Of a DNA stretch of 64,000 bases, positions 44,245 through 53,500 are shown in pieces. The notes under the pieces are model-generated. The model was given only the letters and a program-made list of their open reading frames with translations. It was not told where the DNA came from and made no database searches. The position numbers were made by a program, and so were the translations under genes. The first letter of the stretch is position 1. Each line of letters starts with the position of its first letter. Origin of the DNA: CAG-273 sp963929915 (GTDB lineage: Bacteria > Bacillota > Clostridia > TANB77 > CAG-508). The stretch covers positions 24,170-88,169 of the forward strand of contig CAWVJY010000003.1 in NCBI GenBank assembly GCA_963929915.1. Reading direction: 5' to 3'.

Positions 44245-45321
44245 ATGGATAGAAAAGTAAAGGTAGTACAATTTGGTACAGGAAAAATGGCAGTATATAC
44301 AATGCGCTATGTTTATGAAAAAGGCGGAGAAATTGTAGGAGCAATAGATGTTAATCCAGATGTAATTGGAAAAGACATTGGTGATGTAATGAAAACAGAA
44401 AAGAAAGGTATTACTGTAACTGCATTAGAACAAGCAGAAGAAATGTTAAAACAAGTAAAACCAGATATTGCAATAGTAACTACAATGAGTTTAATTGCAG
44501 ATGTAAAAGATAGTTTAATGCTTTGTGCAAAACTTGGAATTAATGCAATTACCACTTGTGAAGAGGCATTTTATCCACAAAATTCAAATCCAACTGTTAC
44601 TAGTGAATTAGATAAAATGGCAAAACAAACAGGATGCACTATTACTGGTAGTGGTTACCAAGATATTTATTGGGGACAACTAATTAGTTCTATTGCAGGT
44701 TCTACTCATAAAATTACAAAAATTAAAGGAAGTTCTAGTTACAATGTAGAAGACTATGGAATTGCTTTAGCAAAAGCACATGGTGCAGGACTAACTTTAG
44801 ATGAATTTGATAAACAAGTAGCATCTGTAGATAGAATTTCAGATGAAGAAAGACAAAAAGTAATTGAAAGTGGAGAATATTTGCCATCTTATATGTGGAA
44901 TGTAAATGGTTGGTTATGCTCTAAATTAGGACTAACTGTAGAAAGCCAAACACAAAAAACAGTACCACAAACTTATAAAGAAGATATTTACTCTACCACA
45001 TTAGGAATGACAGTAAAAGCAGGAGATGCAACAGGAATGAGTGCAGTAGTTACAACCACTACAAAAGAAGGGGTTACTATTGAAAGCGAATGTATTGGAA
45101 AAGTATATTCCAACGAAGATTTTGACAAAAACGAATGGACTGTTTATGGAGAGCCAGATACCACTATAGTAGTAGCAAGACCTGCAACAGTAGAGCTAAC
45201 TTGTGCAAGTGTAGTAAACCGTATTCCAGATGTTATTAATAGCCCTGCAGGATATGTAACAACTGAAAAAATGGGAGAATTACAATATAGAGTAAAACCA
45301 TTAAATGAATATGTAAAATAA
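44245..45321 (+). CDS. 2,4-diaminopentanoate dehydrogenase-like / DapB-fold oxidoreductase
   Basis: The 358-residue protein has an N-terminal Rossmann fold (VVQFGTGKMAVYTMRYV, then GAIDVNPDVIGKDIGDV) of the dihydrodipicolinate-reductase-like type. The closest known role is the 2,4-diaminopentanoate dehydrogenase (Ord) of clostridial ornithine fermentation. None of the other ornithine-degradation genes (oraE/S, ortA/B) is adjacent, so the substrate is uncertain. GGAGAAGGAGG precedes ATG 44245, and a terminator follows. Confidence 0.75.
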   Translation: MDRKVKVVQFGTGKMAVYTMRYVYEKGGEIVGAIDVNPDVIGKDIGDVMKTEKKGITVTALEQAEEMLKQVKPDIAIVTTMSLIADVKDSLMLCAKLGINAITTCEEAFYPQNSNPTVTSELDKMAKQTGCTITGSGYQDIYWGQLISSIAGSTHKITKIKGSSSYNVEDYGIALAKAHGAGLTLDEFDKQVASVDRISDEERQKVIESGEYLPSYMWNVNGWLCSKLGLTVESQTQKTVPQTYKEDIYSTTLGMTVKAGDATGMSAVVTTTTKEGVTIESECIGKVYSNEDFDKNEWTVYGEPDTTIVVARPATVELTCASVVNRIPDVINSPAGYVTTEKMGELQYRVKPLNEYVK

Positions 45322-45333
45322 AAATTAAAAAAT

Positions 45334-45360
45334 AAAAAAGAAGCTGCGGCTTCTTTTTTA
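45334..45360 (+). terminator. Terminator after the DapB-fold dehydrogenase gene
   Basis: AAGAAGC-TGCG-GCTTCTT followed by TTTTT. Confidence 0.85.
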
Positions 45361-45568
45361 TTTTTTAATATTTTATTCATATTGGCTAGAAAATTTGTTA
45401 AAAATATGATATCTTATTAAAGAACAAATACATCTGATCATAACTATAATATAAAATCTTGTGTTAAAAAAATTACTTATAGATGTTATTAAAAATAAAA
45501 AAGAAAGAATATATTTATAAAGTTTATTAATCTAAATTTTATAAACATATTTTGTGGGGAAAAATAGA

Positions 45569-46834
45569 ATGGCAAGAAACAGAAGAAACAAAAGAACTTT
45601 CAAAAAAATAACAGAATTAATTAGTTTTAAAACTTTTTGTATTTTATTAAGCATATTCGCAGTAATCATTTTAGTTTGTGTTGGAACTATTTTTTACAGG
45701 CATTATCAAGATGAAAAATTGCTAGCACAGCAAAGACAAGAGCTAGACCAAAGAATAGAATCTATTTTTACAGAAACAGAACAAAACATAGCAGATTCTA
45801 ATAGCAAAACAAGAGATAGTATCATTCGCTTTTCTGCAGTAGGAGATATTTTATGCGGAGAAGAAATGTTACAAGATGCTTACCAAGAGGATAGTAAAAG
45901 GTATAATTTCGATTCTATGTTCCAAGGTGTTAGTAGCTTTTTACAAAGAAGTGACATTATTGTAGGAACCATGGAAACGAATTTTACAGACAATAGCTAT
46001 TCTGGTTATGGGAATCGTAATAGTCCAAAACAATTTGCACAAGCGGTAAAAAATACGGGAGTTAATTTAGTAAGTATTAGCACAAATCATAGTTTAGACT
46101 ATGGCATAGAAGGGTTAACCCAAACCAAAGAGTATTTGGAAAGTATAGGTTTTTCTACAGTAGGGGATAGCTTGGGAGAAAATACAGTAACCATTAAAAC
46201 AGTAAAAGATACCAAATTTGCTTTTCTTTCTTATACCTATGGGGTAGAAAATCAAGAAAGCAAAACAGATGAAGAACTTGCAAGTGTAAATATATATAGT
46301 GAAAAAGCGGCTAAAAAAGATCTAGAATATGCCAAAGAAAATGCAGATTACATTTTTGTTATTATGCATTGGGGAGAAGATTATGCAACAAGTCCAAGTA
46401 AAGAGCAAGAAGAGATAGCAGACTTTTTAATTCAAAATGGTGCAAATGTTATTTTAGGCAATCATCCTGCAGTAATTCAACCTATGGAAGTAAGGCAAAA
46501 TGAAGAAGGGGAAAATGTATTTGTTGCCTATTCTTTAGGAAACTATATATCTTCTATTAATTACGCAAATTCTAAAATTGAATTAGTGTTAAATATAGAG
46601 CTTAGAAAAAGTGGAGAAGATGGAAAAGTATATTTAAGTAAAGTAGATTATACACCAATTTATGTATTAGATAGAGGACAAGAGGCAGAAAATCGTTATC
46701 AGTTAATAGATATGAAAGGTACGGCAAAAGCCTATGCAAATGGAGATAAGAGTGTTGTTAGTAAAGAAACTTATGAAGAATTATTAAAAGGATTGGATTT
46801 ATTAGAAGAAGTAGTGGAAACTAATGAAGAATAA
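45569..46834 (+). CDS. CapA/PgsA-family membrane-anchored metallophosphatase-like protein
   Basis: The protein of about 421 residues has a basic N-terminus, a transmembrane helix (about 22-44), a coiled linker, then a CapA domain: FSAVGDILCGEEM, METNFTD, SISTNHSLDYGIEGL, VIMHWGEDYATSPSKEQ, and ILGNHPAVIQPME. CapA proteins act in poly-gamma-glutamate capsule or related polymer synthesis. No capB/capC neighbours are present, so the polymer is unknown. ATG 45569 has GTGGGGA upstream; GTG 45554 is an alternative. Confidence 0.85.
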   Translation: MARNRRNKRTFKKITELISFKTFCILLSIFAVIILVCVGTIFYRHYQDEKLLAQQRQELDQRIESIFTETEQNIADSNSKTRDSIIRFSAVGDILCGEEMLQDAYQEDSKRYNFDSMFQGVSSFLQRSDIIVGTMETNFTDNSYSGYGNRNSPKQFAQAVKNTGVNLVSISTNHSLDYGIEGLTQTKEYLESIGFSTVGDSLGENTVTIKTVKDTKFAFLSYTYGVENQESKTDEELASVNIYSEKAAKKDLEYAKENADYIFVIMHWGEDYATSPSKEQEEIADFLIQNGANVILGNHPAVIQPMEVRQNEEGENVFVAYSLGNYISSINYANSKIELVLNIELRKSGEDGKVYLSKVDYTPIYVLDRGQEAENRYQLIDMKGTAKAYANGDKSVVSKETYEELLKGLDLLEEVVETNEE

Positions 46835-46920
46835 TAAAATAATGGAGAAAGTTATCAAAAAAACGTAAAGAACATAAAGAAAAGTAAAAAAGTGTAAAGA
46901 AGAGTAAATAAAAGTAAAAA

Positions 46921-46960
46921 ATAGTAAAAAATAGTAAAAAATAGTAAAAAATAGTAAAAA
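46921..46960 (+). repeat. 10-bp tandem repeat
   Basis: Four exact copies of ATAGTAAAAA lie within a longer imperfect GTAAA-rich stretch (46855-47005) in the leader before rimO. Confidence 0.8.
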
Positions 46961-47046
46961 AACGTAAAGAAGAGTCAAAGAAAAGTAAAAAAGCTTAAAT
47001 AAGAGTAAAAAGTAAGAGAACAAAAAATAAAAAGAGGTATGAAACA

Positions 47047-48370
47047 ATGAAAGTAGGATTTATTTCGTTAGGATGTAACAAAAATTTAGTAGACACAGAA
47101 AAAACAATTGCCATTTTTCAAAAACATGGTTACGAAGTAGTAAATGACCCCAAAAAAGCAGAAATTATTGTTATTAATACTTGTGGGTTTATTCAATCTG
47201 CCAAAGAAGAGGCAATTAATACTATTTTAGAAATGGCAGAATATAAAAAGAAAAACTGCAAATATTTAATTGTAATGGGATGTTTGGCACAAAGATATAA
47301 AGAAGAATTAGAAAAAGCTATTCCAGAAGTAGATTTATATATTAAATACCAAGAATATAGTACTTTATGGGAACAAATAGAAAGTATAATTAATGGGAAA
47401 CACTTAGAAAATGATATTGAATTATCTAAAAAGGAAAATTTCTTAGAGCTAACAGATCGTGTTATAACCACAGGTAACAACTATGCTTATCTAAAAATAG
47501 CAGATGGATGTAGCAACTATTGTACTTATTGTGCCATCCCAAAAATTCGTGGTCCTCTGGTAAGCAGAAAATTGGAAAATATTTTAGAAGAGGCCAAACA
47601 ATTGGTACAAAAAGGATACAAAGAAATTATTTTAACTGCACAAGACACCACAAAATATGGAATAGATATTTATCAAAAACCAATGCTTGCAGAACTGTTA
47701 AAAGAACTTTGCAAAATAAAGCAGATAAAATGGATTCGATTTTTATATGCATACCCAGAAACTATTACAGATGATTTAATACAAGTGGTAAAAGAAAATC
47801 CACAAATTTGTCCATATTTTGATATTCCTATTCAACATATCGCAAACCCAGTATTAAAAAGAATGAACCGAAAAAGTGATGGAGCAAGCATTAGAAATTT
47901 AATTACGAAATTAAGAAAAGAACTACCAAATGTAATTCTACGTACAACCGTAATGGTGGGATTCCCAGGAGAAGCAGAAGAAGATTTTGAAGAGCTTTAC
48001 CAATTTTTGCAAGAAGCAAAATTTGATAAATTAGGGGCATTTATGTTTTCTAAAGAAGAAGGAACACCTGCAGAAAAACTATTTCGGACAAATTCATCCT
48101 CAAACCAAAAAAAGAAGATATCGTAAAATTATGGAATTGCAGCAAAAAATATCAAAAGAAAACTTGCAAAAACATATAGGAAAGCAATTAGAAGTTATGG
48201 TAGAAGGAATCACAAAAGATGCAAAATACTATATTACTAGAAGTTATATGGACGTGCCAGAAATAGATGGAGTAATTTATTTAAAAAACACAAAAACACT
48301 ACAAAATGGAGAATTTGTAAAATGTACTATCAAATCATTAGTAAATGAGTATGATTTAATAGCAGAATAA
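47047..48370 (+). CDS. rimO: Ribosomal protein uS12 methylthiotransferase RimO, with +1 shift at CGG
   Basis: Radical-SAM enzyme that methylthiolates Asp of ribosomal protein S12. The N-terminal cluster domain starts VGFISLGCNKNLVDTE, the radical-SAM motif reads CSNYCTYCAIP (about residue 158), and FDIPIQHIANPVLKRMNR is the family's conserved strand. At residue 346 the frame meets CGG (48085). Skipping C continues GQIHPQTKKRRYRKIMELQQ and the TRAM domain to 48370, giving 440 residues, the normal RimO length. The zero frame stops 12 codons later without a TRAM domain. Confidence 0.88.
48085..48087 (+). other. CGG +1 frameshift site 6 (rimO)
   Basis: Context TTT CGG A. Skipping C gives GGA and restores AEKLFGQIHPQT. 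Confidence 0.75.
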
Positions 48371-48371
48371 T

Positions 48372-48470
48372 AGCCAATAAGGAGTGTCCCCTTTGGTTGA
48401 AAATCGACCAAAAAGGAACGTCCCCAGTGGTCGAAAATCAGCCAACAAGGAACGTCCCTGTTGGCTGAAA
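48372..48470. repeat. GGGACG REP-like cluster between rimO and rubrerythrin
   Basis: Three partial units in a row: AGCCAATAAGGAGTGTCCCC, then TCGACCAAAAAGGAACGTCCCC, then CAGCCAACAAGGAACGTCCC, with TTGGCTG closing the hairpin. It fills the space between convergent genes. Confidence 0.65.
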
Positions 48471-48475
48471 AAAAA

Positions 48476-49009
48476 TTAATAATTTTCACAATTTACTTCA
48501 AAATAAGATTGTGGATGTTTACATACTGGGCAAACAGCAGGAGCTTCTAAGCCTACATGAATATGTCCACAGTTTCTACATTTCCAAACAGTAATGCTTC
48601 CTTTTTTGAAAACTTCACCATTTCCTAAATTGTCTAATAATTTTCTATATCTTTCTTCATGATGTTTTTCTACTTCTGCAATTCCCTTAAAAGTAGCAGC
48701 AATTTCTAAAAATCCTTCTTCTTCAGCTACTTTAGCAAAATTTGCATACATGTCTGTCCATTCATAGTTTTCTCCAGCTGCAGCATCTGCTAGATTAGAT
48801 TTGGTATCTCCAATTCCTTGTAAATATTTAAAATGAAGTTTTGCATGTTCTTTTTCATTTTCAGCTGTTTCTAAAAAGATAGCAGCAATTTGTTCATATC
48901 CTTCCTTTTTTGCAACACTTGCAAAATAAGTGTATTTGTTTCTTGCTTCTGATTCACCAGAAAATGCAGTTCTTAAATTAGCTTCGGTTCTTGAACCTTT
49001 TAATTCCAT
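48476..49009 (-). CDS. rbr: Rubrerythrin
   Basis: The 177-residue peroxidase reduces hydrogen peroxide in anaerobes. The ferritin-like di-iron domain has paired ExxH/E motifs (FSGESEARNKYTYFAS, ETAENEKEHAKLHF, EVEKHHEERYR), and the C-terminal rubredoxin domain has CRNCGHIH...CPVCKHPQ. A Fur/PerR-like palindrome lies upstream of the ribosome binding site, fitting peroxide regulation. Confidence 0.96.
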   Translation of the reverse strand: MELKGSRTEANLRTAFSGESEARNKYTYFASVAKKEGYEQIAAIFLETAENEKEHAKLHFKYLQGIGDTKSNLADAAAGENYEWTDMYANFAKVAEEEGFLEIAATFKGIAEVEKHHEERYRKLLDNLGNGEVFKKGSITVWKCRNCGHIHVGLEAPAVCPVCKHPQSYFEVNCENY

Positions 49010-49036
49010 AATTATTTCTCCTCCTAATAATAAATT

Positions 49037-49051
49037 TGAGAACTATTCTCA
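49037..49051 (-). promoter_or_regulatory. Fur/PerR-type box upstream of rubrerythrin
   Basis: TGAGAACTATTCTCA is a 15-bp inverted repeat that differs at one base from a symmetric TGAGAATNATTCTCA. This is the 7-1-7 layout of Fur-family operators. PerR commonly controls rubrerythrin. Confidence 0.55.
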
Positions 49052-49177
49052 TTTTGCTTTATCATATACCAAGTTTTTGAAAAAGTCAACAGCAATTGAT
49101 TGGCTAAATGAAAAAATTTATTATTTATTAGAAATTTATTAGAATTTATTAGAAAATGAAAAAATGAATTAAATCAT

Positions 49178-49217
49178 GAAAAAAGCTATTAAAGTAATTA
49201 CTCTAATAGCTTTTTTC
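49178..49217. terminator. Terminator downstream of the KH-domain gene
   Basis: GAAAAAAGCTATTA and its complement, with A/T tracts on both sides. Confidence 0.75.
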
Positions 49218-49235
49218 TCATGCAATACGCATAAA

Positions 49236-49976
49236 TTAGCCTTCAAAAGTAGGAGAGACAGGGATTGGAATGACAGAAATATGTCTAACACCAAGTTGCG
49301 TTACCAAATTTTTGATATTTTTTCCTTCTTTTCCAATAATTTTACCAGCCCAACTTACAGGAACCTTAAGAGAAATGGAATCAGTAGAGGTAATAGCACT
49401 TTTACGAATGACTAAGTATTTCCAAATACCACCGGTGTACTTTTCATTTACTTCTCTACCATAAGAAAATACATAATAATCTTTTTCAAGTAGAGAAGGA
49501 AGATCCACAAAGTTATTATAACTTTGTGTAATACAATAGCAAATGCCATCTAAAGATTCATTTTGGAATTCCTGCTCAAAATTTAGTTTATCCTGTTTTT
49601 CCAGAAATTCATTGATTCTTTTACGTGCAGTTTCATAATAGATTTTTGCCTTCTCAAACATTTCCTTAGTAGGAATAAGACCTGTAAAAACCTCATCTGT
49701 TACAATATAGGAACCATGAGGTGAAAAAGGAGCTCTTTTGATAAATGCTGTAAAGTCCTCATATTCCTCACAGGTAGGATCCCATATGACACACTGATTT
49801 CCATTTAAAAAGTAGAAAATACCAAGGGTGTCTAAAACAGTTTTTAAGGAACGGTCAAAGTAGGGAAGTTCGCGAAATTCTGTTGGCTTTAAAGGGTCTG
49901 CTGTAATAAGCCGAAATTGTGTGTTATAAAAACACCAATAAAAGCCTTTGCTAGGACTGTCCTTTGTTGTACTCAT
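49236..49976 (-). CDS. KH-domain protein of atypical codon usage
   Basis: The protein of about 246 residues ends in a KH RNA-binding domain (about 205-240: KVPVSWAGKIIGKEGKNIKN, with the GxxG loop GKEG). The N-terminal part is not recognised. Codon use departs from the neighbours: CCT, GGT, CTT, CGT and TCC are frequent where the host prefers CCA, GGA, TTA and AGA. It contains an in-frame CGG (49913-49911) where a +1 shift would soon stop. This suggests horizontal acquisition. ATAGGAGG precedes ATG 49976. The role is possibly RNA-related, otherwise unknown. Confidence 0.65.
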   Translation of the reverse strand: MSTTKDSPSKGFYWCFYNTQFRLITADPLKPTEFRELPYFDRSLKTVLDTLGIFYFLNGNQCVIWDPTCEEYEDFTAFIKRAPFSPHGSYIVTDEVFTGLIPTKEMFEKAKIYYETARKRINEFLEKQDKLNFEQEFQNESLDGICYCITQSYNNFVDLPSLLEKDYYVFSYGREVNEKYTGGIWKYLVIRKSAITSTDSISLKVPVSWAGKIIGKEGKNIKNLVTQLGVRHISVIPIPVSPTFEG

Positions 49977-50034
49977 TTTATTTCCTCCTATTTTGAAAAC
50001 TTTAAAATTGAGAATAAATTTATTATAACACAAA

Positions 50035-52201
50035 TTATGTAAAATTGCAAAATAGTAAGTTCCAAATACCTGTAGTTACCATACAAAGCACAACACCACA
50101 AACAGTAGGAAGTAGAAAGGCAAGAACAGACCATTTTAATCCTCCTGCTTCTTTTTTTATAGTCATTAATGTAGTAGCACAAGGAAAATGTAATAAAGTA
50201 AAAATCATTACATTAATGGCAGTAAGCAAAGTCCAACCGTTTTGTATTAAAATTTGCCCTATTTGATAAGTGTTTTCTAAATCTACTAAAACCCCTTTTT
50301 GCATATAGCACATTAAAATAATAGGAAGTACAATTTCATTAGCAGGAAGACCTAAAATAAAAGCTGTTAAAATATATCCATCTAATCCCATTAAGTTGGC
50401 AAAAGGGTCTAAAAAGTTGGCAACATAAGTAAGAATACTAATATCTCCAATAGAAATGTTAGCAAATAACCATATTACAAGACCGGTAGGAGCAGCAACG
50501 CTAATGGCTCTTCCTAATACAAATAGTGTTCTATCGAAAATAGAAGGAATTAGTATTTTACCAATTTGTGGTTTTCTGTAAGGTGGTAGTTCTAACATAA
50601 AAGAAGATGGTACACCTTTTAAAATGGTTTTAGACAAGATTTTAGAGATAAATAAAGTCATAAATACGCCAAGTAAAATTACTAATAAAACAATAATAGT
50701 AGAAATAACAGAAGAAGCAAATCCACTTGCTACCGTACTACCAATAAAAATAGTGCTAATGGTAATTAAAAAAGGAAATCTTCCATTACAAGGCACAAAA
50801 CTGTTAGTTAAAATGGCAATTAACTTTTCACGAGGAGAGTCTATAATCCTAGCTCCCACAACACCTGCAGCATTACAACCAAATCCCATACACATAGTTA
50901 ATGCTTGTTTTCCGTGAACTACAAGCTTTTTGGAAAAACTTATCTAAATTAAATGCGATTCTAGGTAAGTAACCTAAATCTTCTAATAAAGTAAAAAATG
51001 GAAAGAAAATAGCCATAGGTGGTAGCATTACAGCAATTACCCATGTAAGAGTAGTATAAATTCCATCAATCAGTACACTAGTTAACCATTCTGGTGAATG
51101 TAAAGCCTCTAATAGCCATAATAATTTTTCTTGTATCCATGCAAATAAATCAGATAATAAGCTAGAAGGGTAATTAGCCCCTACAATTGTTATCCAAAAA
51201 ACAATTCCTAAAAACAAAATCATAATAGGAATACCAAATTTTTTAGAAGTTAGTATTTTATCTATTTTTCTATCTCTTTCATTATAGGTTTCCTTCTCAT
51301 AATGGCAAACATCTTGCTTTAAAGTTTCTGCCTGAAAAACAATACTAGAAACAATTTCATCTCGAAAAGAATCTAAATCTCTTAAATTTTGCTCAGAAAG
51401 TTTTGCTTTAATTTGAATCAGTTTTAAAGCAATATCTACATTTTCCAATAAGTTAACTTTCAAATTTTTTTCAATAGAATTTAAAATACCTTCATCATGT
51501 TCTATTAATTTTAAACAAATCCAACGGGTAAGGTAAGAAAATTCTTTAGGTAAAACCTCTTGAATGGTTGGTGTAAGCAAAGTAATGCAATCTTCTATTA
51601 AAGGACAATATTGTATTTTATGAGGTGTGGGAATAATCTTTTTATTACAAACACCTTCTATTTTTTCCATAAGCTGTTTTAATGTTTTCTTCTTTCTAGC
51701 AATGGTACCAACTACTGGAATGCCAAGCAATTTTTCTAATAATGAAAAATCAATAGAAATACCTTTTTTCTTTGCTTCATCCAATAAATTGACACAAAGA
51801 ATAATGTTAGGTGTAATTTCCATTGTTTGATAAACTAAATTCAAATTTCGTTCTAAGCAAGTAGCATCCACAATAACTACAGTAGCATCTGGATTTCCAA
51901 AACATATGTAATCTCTAGCTATTTCTTCTTCTTCTGAATGACTCATTAAAGAATAAGTGCCAGGAATATCTACTAACAAAAATTGTAGGTTTCGAAAAGT
52001 ACACATACCAGTAGCATTGGCAACAGTTTTGCCTGGCCAGTTTCCAGTATGCTGATGCATACCTGTTAAGGCATTAAAAATAGTGGATTTTCCAACATTG
52101 GGATTTCCTGCAATAGCAATCGTATAATCACAGCCAATTGCTTTTTCAAAAGAATCCTTTTCAATTGCTTTTTTACCAGTTGAATTGGCAGTAAGACCCA
52201 C
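50035..52201 (-). CDS. feoB: Ferrous iron transporter FeoB, with +1 shift at CGG
   Basis: GTP-dependent Fe(II) uptake protein, 721 residues after joining. The N-terminal G domain has GNPNVGKST (G1), DIPGTYSLMSH (G3) and NLLDEAK (G4), followed by the membrane Gate domains. At CGG 50914-50912 the zero frame goes into nonsense. Skipping C gives SSGKQALTMCMGFGCNAAGV, the very conserved FeoB motif, and continues through the second Gate to 50035. The start is taken as GTG 52201 because GGAGGTG precedes it; ATG 52216 overlaps that ribosome binding site. Confidence 0.9.
50912..50914 (-). other. CGG +1 frameshift site 7 (feoB)
   Basis: Context TCA CGG A. Skipping C gives GGA and restores the conserved GKQALTMCMG motif. 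Confidence 0.8.
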
Positions 52202-52382
52202 TAATATCACCTCCATATAGTATTATATTTTATGAATAAAGTTAAAAAATGTGCTTTTTCATAGTTAAAAAGTGATATTATAATAAGTTATTTAGCACAT
52301 TTAATGAGAAGCATAATAATTATGCACCATTTGTTATTTCAATATGAAGCAAAAATTAATATTTGTTTATTCTATAGAATAG

Positions 52383-52610
52383 CTAAGACATAATATTAAT
52401 ATTAGCACTATCTTTCTCGCGAAGAGCAATTACACTACTACGAACTTCATAAGCAGTAGGGTCACCACTAGCACTTTTAAAAAGAGGTTTAATTTTGGTA
52501 TTTGGTACAAAACCTAAATCTAAAAGCCTTCTGCGAAGAGAACCAGTGCACTCTAAAGTTTCTATTTTAGCTTCTGTACCTATAGACAAATTGTTTAATG
52601 TATCTTTCAT
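52383..52610 (-). CDS. feoA: FeoA, SH3-like partner of FeoB
   Basis: The 75-residue protein has the FeoA fold: LSIGTEAKIETLECTGSLRRRLLDLGF, then the C-terminal YEVRSSVIALREKDSANI. It precedes feoB by 181 bp on the same strand, so the two are probably one operon. No clear Fur box was found upstream. Confidence 0.92.
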   Translation of the reverse strand: MKDTLNNLSIGTEAKIETLECTGSLRRRLLDLGFVPNTKIKPLFKSASGDPTAYEVRSSVIALREKDSANINIMS

Positions 52611-52803
52611 ATTTTTCTTCTAGTACCTCCAAAATGTAAGTATATTATTATCTTATGTTATGTCTATGAAAAGTGCTACTGGGATTAATAAGATAAGAAA
52701 TTAAAGAGCGTAAAAAAGAAATTATGAACAGAAAACAAAAAAATTCTTGCAAAAAAGAAATGATAATGGTAAGATAAAGAAAAACAAAAAAGGAGATATT
52801 AAC

Positions 52804-53265
52804 ATGGAAAAAATAAGAGGATTTGAAGTAGCGAAAGGATTTGAAAATGAAGATATTCATTTACCAATTAGAAAAACAAAATACTCTGCTGCTTATGATT
52901 TTGAAGCAGCAGAAGACACTGTAATACCAAGTTTCCAAAAAGGAATGAAACCAACTTTAATTAAAACAGGTGTAAAAGCATATATGCCAGGAGATGAAGT
53001 ATTATTAATATTTCCAAGAAGTTCAGGACCAAAAAAACAAGGCATATTATTTCCACATAGTGCAGGTGTAATTGATAAAGATTATTATGGAAATCCAGAA
53101 AACGATGGACATATTTTTATTCAATGTATCAATATCAAAGATGAAGATGTACATATTAAAAAAGGAGAAGCTATTGCACAAGGTATATTCTTAAAATTTG
53201 GCACAGTAGATAATGACGCAGCAGAAGGAGAAAGAATGGGGGGATTTGGTTCTACTGGTAAATAA
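52804..53265 (+). CDS. dut: Deoxyuridine 5'-triphosphate nucleotidohydrolase
   Basis: The trimeric dUTPase (153 residues) lowers dUTP so that uracil is kept out of DNA. The five motifs can be seen: SAAYDFEA (1), PRSSG (2), GVIDKDYYGN (3), GEAIAQGIF (4) and RMGGFGSTGK (5). The start at 52804 follows AAAGGAGATATTAAC. It complements the uracil-DNA glycosylase at the left end of the window. Confidence 0.94.
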   Translation: MEKIRGFEVAKGFENEDIHLPIRKTKYSAAYDFEAAEDTVIPSFQKGMKPTLIKTGVKAYMPGDEVLLIFPRSSGPKKQGILFPHSAGVIDKDYYGNPENDGHIFIQCINIKDEDVHIKKGEAIAQGIFLKFGTVDNDAAEGERMGGFGSTGK

Positions 53266-53389
53266 AAAGCAAATTTTATGAAATAAAACTGAAAGGTAAG
53301 TCCAAATAACATAAAATTTTAAAAATCTTGAAGCCTTAGAAAATACAATAAACTAAAAGAAAAATATGTAAAAATAAATGGTAAAAGTT

Positions 53390-53418
53390 TTGACTTTTGC
53401 CATTTTTTGTAGTATAAT
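53390..53418 (+). promoter_or_regulatory. Promoter of the CarD-family gene
   Basis: TTGACT and TATAAT with 17-bp spacing. The leader to the ATG at 53501 is about 75 nt. Confidence 0.7.
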
Positions 53419-53500
53419 AGTATTGTGGTTGAAGAAGAGCCTAAAAACTTTCTTAACTAACAAAATGATATATTTTTGCAATGAAAGGAAGTGTTCTTAC

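Noticed and set aside
46855..47005. CRISPR-like array in the rimO leader
   Set aside because: The repeats are 10 bp, directly adjacent, with no spacers. It is simple AT-rich tandem sequence.
29131..50914. The seven CGG breaks as ordinary pseudogenes
   Set aside because: All seven lesions are the same type at the same codon, each gene is otherwise intact with conserved motifs on both sides, and essential-type functions such as RimO and FeoB are included.
29131..50914. CGG reassigned to another amino acid
   Set aside because: A reassigned codon would keep the frame. Here homology continues only after a +1 shift, so simple reassignment does not explain the data.
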